From an uncultured Chlorobiaceae bacterium (GTDB taxonomy: Bacteria; Bacteroidota; Chlorobiia; Chlorobiales; Chlorobiaceae), in the NCBI GenBank assembly GCA_903929845.1, contig CAIYWF010000194.1:1-9565 (forward strand): DNA of 9,565 bases, written 5' to 3'. Below, in pieces: positions 6,245 through 9,565 of this stretch. The position numbers were made by a program, and so were the translations under genes. Below the pieces are notes generated by a model. The model made no database searches. It was not told where the DNA came from and was given only the letters and a program-made list of their open reading frames with translations. Each line of letters starts with the position of its first letter. Within the stretch, counting starts at the first letter, position 1.

Positions 6245-6631
6245 ATGAGGAACGCAACCCGATCCATCGCAGTTCTGATGCTTGTCGGAATGCTTTTGCA
6301 GATAAACTGCGTTTTCATTTGTTATGGGCTTTTCTTTTTAAACCAAAAGGCAATAACTGAAACCGTCTGCGAAAAGAAGACGATGGATTGCTGCGGCCAC
6401 TGTTTCCTCCATAAACAAATTGCTGCTTCGACCGATTCACAAACAGCATCAACAGAAAAACAAGCACCAACCAAAACGCTGGAAGAGTTGCTCAATGCGA
6501 TGCCAGCCCTTCTGCCTGACATGCAGCACGTTCCGCTAACCGCAACCACCGCCTTTGGATTTACCTCAAGCCACTCTTCCTTTTTACTCGACGGCATCTT
6601 TCGCCAAATCGACCAACCACCCAAGGCATAG
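6245..6631 (+). CDS. Small Cys-rich single-pass membrane protein, probably copper-related
   Basis: This 128-residue protein has a hydrophobic segment at about 8-32 that acts as a membrane anchor or uncleaved signal. A Cys/His cluster follows within residues 41-59 (C42, C49, C50, H52, C53, H56), then a Thr/Gln-rich linker and a weakly hydrophobic C-terminal part. The pattern of a membrane segment, LxxNQxxI, VCExK, then CCGHCFLHKQ resembles short proteins common in Bacteroidetes that have an LCxxK...CxGKCYLxKxL signature and sit near TonB copper receptors or heavy-metal proteins. That comparison is from memory. The next gene is a copper-type TonB receptor, which supports a periplasmic metal-binding or metal-sensing role. 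ATG 6245 was chosen over an in-frame TTG at 6173, which would put 24 polar residues before the membrane segment; neither has a good ribosome-binding site. Exact function is unknown. Confidence 0.75.
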   Translation: MRNATRSIAVLMLVGMLLQINCVFICYGLFFLNQKAITETVCEKKTMDCCGHCFLHKQIAASTDSQTASTEKQAPTKTLEELLNAMPALLPDMQHVPLTATTAFGFTSSHSSFLLDGIFRQIDQPPKA

Positions 6632-6644
6632 CTTCATTATACAG

Positions 6645-6697
6645 AGTTGAACGCATCAACCCCAAAATCGGGGTTATGATCTGTCGTTCAAACTTTT
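6645..6697 (+). terminator. Extended hairpin with short T-run after the Cys-rich gene
   Basis: A three-part stem can form: TTGAACG (6647-6653) with CGTTCAA (6685-6691), ATC (6655-6657) with GAT (6678-6680), and AACCCC (6658-6663) with GGGGTT (6670-6675) around a 6-nt loop. TTTT at 6694-6697 follows. It begins about 15 nt after the stop codon, so it may be an intrinsic terminator or a partial one before the receptor gene. A competing 7-bp pairing, GCATCAA (6653-6659) with TTGATGC (6696-6702), overlaps it. Confidence 0.5.
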
Positions 6698-6808
6698 GAT
6701 GCACTTGATAGAGTCAAGTTTGGCATCTTAACTCTCATTCAACCCGTAACGATGAAGTGTCTTCCACGGATAAACAATTTTTAGTCTAATAATCTCGAAA
6801 TAATCCCT

Positions 6809-8908
6809 ATGAAACTTTATATAAAACCGATCGCATTTTTTCTCCTCAGCGCAGCAGTTCCCCTGTCTGCATTTTGTCAGGATGCAATAAGCCCGGAAAT
6901 CGTTATTACCGGGACGTCAGAAAAAGCAGTTGAGCCACTGGTCTCCAAACGTTTGAAAACCAGTGATACAGCGTCGTTACTGAAGAATGAACCGGGAGTC
7001 GCACTTGCCACAGGCGGAGGCGTTTCAAGCCTGCCGATTGTTCACGGACTGGGAGACGATCGTTTAATAATATACGTGGACGGTATGTGCCTGACATCTG
7101 CCTGTGCCAACCACATGAATCCGCCGTTGTCGTACATTGCACCTTCAAACGTGAGCAGAATCGGAGTTAAGGCCGGTGTTTCGCCAGTCAGTTACGGCGG
7201 GGACAACATAGGGGGAACCATCCACGTTGAATCTGATGAGCCGGTTTTCGCTCAACAAGGTGAGGGAACCAAGGGGTCAGGCAGAGTTTCGACCTATTAC
7301 AGAAGCGTCAACCAGAGCACAGGGGCTGCATTTTCGGGCGCAGTGGCAAACAGTAACCTCAGCTTTGGAGTTACCGGATCCATCGATCACGCCAAGGACT
7401 ACAAGGACGGTCATGGCAATACCGTAACATCAACCTATTACGAATCGCGTAATCTTGGAGCCACGTTGGCCCTCAAAGGCGACACCAGCCTCCTGACCCT
7501 CAAGGCAGGCCATCAATCAATTCCTAATGAGGGTTTTGTAAACCAGTGGATGGACCTGGTCGATAACAACGCCTCGTATATCAATATCGGCTATAAGGAC
7601 AGCTTCAGTTGGGGAAAACTTGATGCCAAAGCTTTCTGGGAGAATACTTACCACAGGATGGATTCCGGCCAAGATAAACTGGCGATCCCTGCTGTTCAAA
7701 CCGGAATGACCTATATGCCAATGGAAACTCGAGGAATAGACCTTGGCTATTCGTTGAAAACGGAAATTCCATTTGCTGAAAAGAACATCCTTCGCCTCGG
7801 CAACGAATTCCACCGCTTCACCCTTAACGATTCATGGCCACCGGTTGCTGGCAGCAACATGATGTCGCCGAACACCTTCGTAAACATCAATGACGGCCGT
7901 CGTGACCGGTACAGCGTGTTTGCTGAATGGGAATCAAAAATAAGCAAAGAGGTAACAACAATTCTCGGTGTGCGCGACGAACTGGTGCAGATGAATACCG
8001 GCAGTGTTCAGGGGTACAACATGATGTACGCTGCTGATGCCAACGCCTTCAATGCTCAGGCTCATGCGCGCAATGACAATAATCTGGACATAACCGCTTT
8101 GGCCAGATTCGAGCCTGCATCGAATGCTGACTATGAGGTCGGCTATGCCCGCAAAACCCGTTCACCAAACCTCTATGAACGCTATGCGTGGTCAACAAGC
8201 TTTATGAGCGCAGGAATGATCAACTGGGTTGGTGATGGCAATGCCTATGTCGGCAATCTCAACCTCAAGCAGGAAGTTGCCAATACTGTGAGCCTTTCGG
8301 CAGACTGGCACGACAATGCACGCAAGAACTGGGAGTTGAAGGTAACACCGTACTACACCTATGTCAATGATTACATTGATGTGGATGTGTTAACTCTCAA
8401 ATCCACCGGCAACACGCTCCAGTTCGCCAATCACGATGCAAGGATTTATGGGCTGGACGTGTCGGGAAAAGTTGGCGTATGGGATAACGGCAGCTTTGGG
8501 CACGGCGAACTTAGTGGAACCCTTGGTTACGTGCACGGCCATAACTCAGACACAGGGAGCTCTCTCTACCACATGATGCCTTTGAATGGTAATCTTACAC
8601 TGGAACAGAGAGTTTCGAGATGGACAAATGCTTTGGAGCTACAACTTGTCGGCGATAAAACAGAGGTAGACGCTCTTCGCAAAGAACCGACGACTCCGGG
8701 ATTTGCATTGCTTAATCTGCGCACTGCATACCAATACAAAAACCTCCGGCTGGACGTTGGTATTACGAACCTCTTCAACCGGTTCTATTACCTCCCGCTC
8801 GGTGGTATCAACTACGACCACAACCTCGCAAACTTAAGACTCACCCCATTCGAGTCAGTTGCCGGACAGGGCCGTTCGTTTAATGTTGGATTAACACAGA
8901 CATTCTAA
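6809..8908 (+). CDS. TonB-dependent outer-membrane receptor, OprC/NosA copper type
   Basis: This 699-residue outer-membrane receptor probably takes up copper using TonB energy. A signal peptide covers about 1-23 with likely cleavage before QDA. A TonB-box-like EIVITG is at 30-35, the plug domain at about 40-145, and the beta-barrel runs to the terminal phenylalanine F699, as expected for Bam-inserted proteins. The plug segment DGMCLTSACANHMNPPLSYI (residues 91-110) matches the ACxNHMDPP-type motif of OprC and NosA, in which Cys and Met of CxxxM bind copper; here these are C99 and M103, with H102. HRM at 282-284 could be the HxM partner known from OprC. Many barrel methionines (M300, M303, M305, M351, M352, M405, M406) also fit copper. 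The neighbouring small Cys-rich protein supports this. No Shine-Dalgarno precedes the ATG. Substrate is inferred from motif and context; another metal cannot be excluded. Confidence 0.88.
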   Translation: MKLYIKPIAFFLLSAAVPLSAFCQDAISPEIVITGTSEKAVEPLVSKRLKTSDTASLLKNEPGVALATGGGVSSLPIVHGLGDDRLIIYVDGMCLTSACANHMNPPLSYIAPSNVSRIGVKAGVSPVSYGGDNIGGTIHVESDEPVFAQQGEGTKGSGRVSTYYRSVNQSTGAAFSGAVANSNLSFGVTGSIDHAKDYKDGHGNTVTSTYYESRNLGATLALKGDTSLLTLKAGHQSIPNEGFVNQWMDLVDNNASYINIGYKDSFSWGKLDAKAFWENTYHRMDSGQDKLAIPAVQTGMTYMPMETRGIDLGYSLKTEIPFAEKNILRLGNEFHRFTLNDSWPPVAGSNMMSPNTFVNINDGRRDRYSVFAEWESKISKEVTTILGVRDELVQMNTGSVQGYNMMYAADANAFNAQAHARNDNNLDITALARFEPASNADYEVGYARKTRSPNLYERYAWSTSFMSAGMINWVGDGNAYVGNLNLKQEVANTVSLSADWHDNARKNWELKVTPYYTYVNDYIDVDVLTLKSTGNTLQFANHDARIYGLDVSGKVGVWDNGSFGHGELSGTLGYVHGHNSDTGSSLYHMMPLNGNLTLEQRVSRWTNALELQLVGDKTEVDALRKEPTTPGFALLNLRTAYQYKNLRLDVGITNLFNRFYYLPLGGINYDHNLANLRLTPFESVAGQGRSFNVGLTQTF

Positions 8909-8928
8909 TCTTCAAAGAAACATCATCC

Positions 8929-8961
8929 CTGATGGGGCAGGCATGAAATCCGCCCCGTCAG
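8929..8961 (+). terminator. GC-rich hairpin after the TonB receptor
   Basis: CTGATGGGGCAGG (8929-8941) pairs with CCGCCCCGTCAG (8950-8961) over 12 pairs, including one G-T pair and one bulged A, with an 8-nt loop. It starts 21 nt after the receptor stop. It lacks a downstream T-run, so it may protect the message's 3' end or terminate weakly. The gap 8909-9252 otherwise contains only a broken coding remnant. Confidence 0.6.
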
Positions 8962-9034
8962 CAAGGTGAAAGCACGCTAATAAAACTGAAAAGCAGTAAT
9001 TCACGTAACAATTTCAACTCATAAAGTTCGAACA

Positions 9035-9204
9035 TGAAAGGAACCACGCTTGATATCGCCGCCGAAAACCGTGCACGGTTAAAAAAGCTTTTCTCTGTCT
9101 CCGACGGTGCACTTCTGCTCTGCCTCGACTTCGCTTTCCACGGCAACGACCAGCTCAAAGCCAACGCAGCGCAAACCTTCAACTCCCACAACATGCAGAA
9201 GTAA
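9035..9204 (+). pseudogene. Frameshifted remnant of an unidentified coding sequence
   Basis: ATG 9035 opens a frame reading MKGTTLDI, which soon meets a stop. From about 9059 the next frame is open to TAA at 9202, reading AENRARLKKLFSVSDGALLL (about 9061-9117) and then a further 27 codons with C-rich third positions typical of real genes here. That second frame has no start codon of its own: a TGA lies at 9052. Adding one base in the GCGCC run near 9059 would join both into a 56-codon product. The start resembles, weakly, the AEN..KLK.LFP opening of some restriction-modification methyltransferases; this is only an impression. It could also be a sequencing error in a small gene. Confidence 0.35.
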
Positions 9205-9252
9205 AAGCACAACCAGATTCGCCTTAAAACGGTATAAGGTGGAATAATCCCT

Positions 9253-9565
9253 ATGACAGCAATAGATAATAGTTTTGACGAAATAAAGGGCCTGATTGAT
9301 CAGGCGCGCAACAATGCACTCCAAAGCATCAATATTCACTTGATCCAGCTTTACTGGAATATTGGTGCATTTATCAGCGATAAGCTTGCGGTGTCGCAAT
9401 GGGGCGAAAAAACAATTGAGCAACTGGCCGACTATCTGCACCGCTTCGGCCCTGATTATACAGGGTTTAACCGAAGAAATCTTTACAGGATGCGGCAGTT
9501 TTATGACGCGTACGCTGGCAATGAAATTGTGTCGCCACTGGTGACACAATTAGGCTGGTCGCACC
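9253..9565 (+). CDS. DUF1016/YhcG-family protein, N-terminal part (cut by window end)
   Basis: The first 104 codons of a longer gene run off the right edge. The visible part matches the DUF1016 N-terminal domain: LIQLYWNIGAFISDK, then WGEKTIEQLADYLHRFGPDY, GFNRRNLYRMRQFYDAYAGN and finally IVSPLVTQLGWSH. Full-length YhcG proteins are about 350 residues and carry a C-terminal PD-(D/E)XK-type nuclease domain, which would lie outside this window. The family is scattered in accessory DNA, often near restriction-modification genes; its exact role is not settled. The start at 9253 follows AAGGTGG by 10 nt and an in-frame stop at 9235. Whether the gene is intact cannot be seen. Confidence 0.85.
   Translation, partial: MTAIDNSFDEIKGLIDQARNNALQSINIHLIQLYWNIGAFISDKLAVSQWGEKTIEQLADYLHRFGPDYTGFNRRNLYRMRQFYDAYAGNEIVSPLVTQLGWSH

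Overview
The window (9,565 bp, roughly half G+C by eye) looks like a chromosomal segment from a green sulfur bacterium (Chlorobium/Pelodictyon-like). This is inferred from protein style, from a gene set centred on sulfur and cysteine, and from several genes lacking a clear Shine-Dalgarno. No rRNA, tRNA, CRISPR array or intact insertion sequence is visible.

Left part (1-1380): a gene-free 281-bp stretch with an AT-rich palindrome and a terminator-like hairpin precedes a complete moaA (282-1277, +). A long perfect hairpin (1314-1358) separates moaA from the convergent block that follows.

Centre (1385-5949, minus strand, transcribed right to left): a probable three-gene operon of cysteine synthase (cysK), a family 2 encapsulin shell protein carrying an inserted cyclic-nucleotide-binding-like domain, and a SufS-type cysteine desulfurase with a 255-residue low-complexity N-terminal extension typical of encapsulin cargo. 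A good -35/-10 pair lies just upstream of cysK, and a strong hairpin sits between shell and cargo genes. CysK would supply cysteine, and the encapsulated desulfurase would strip its sulfur inside the protein shell, so this reads as a sulfur-sequestering nanocompartment. The domain inserted in the shell lacks the arginine that normally holds the cyclic phosphate, so its ligand is an open question. This is the most interesting part of the window; automated annotation could easily label the shell a Crp-like or cyclic-nucleotide-binding protein.

Right part (5950-8961, plus strand): a 295-bp divergent intergenic region holds the cysK promoter and two related palindromes. It is followed by a small Cys-rich membrane protein (6245-6631) and a TonB-dependent outer-membrane receptor of the OprC/NosA copper type (6809-8908). 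Together they suggest copper acquisition or handling. Hairpins follow both genes.

Right edge (8962-9565): a frameshifted coding remnant (9035-9204) is followed by the first 104 codons of a DUF1016/YhcG-family protein, cut by the window end. This edge looks like accessory DNA.
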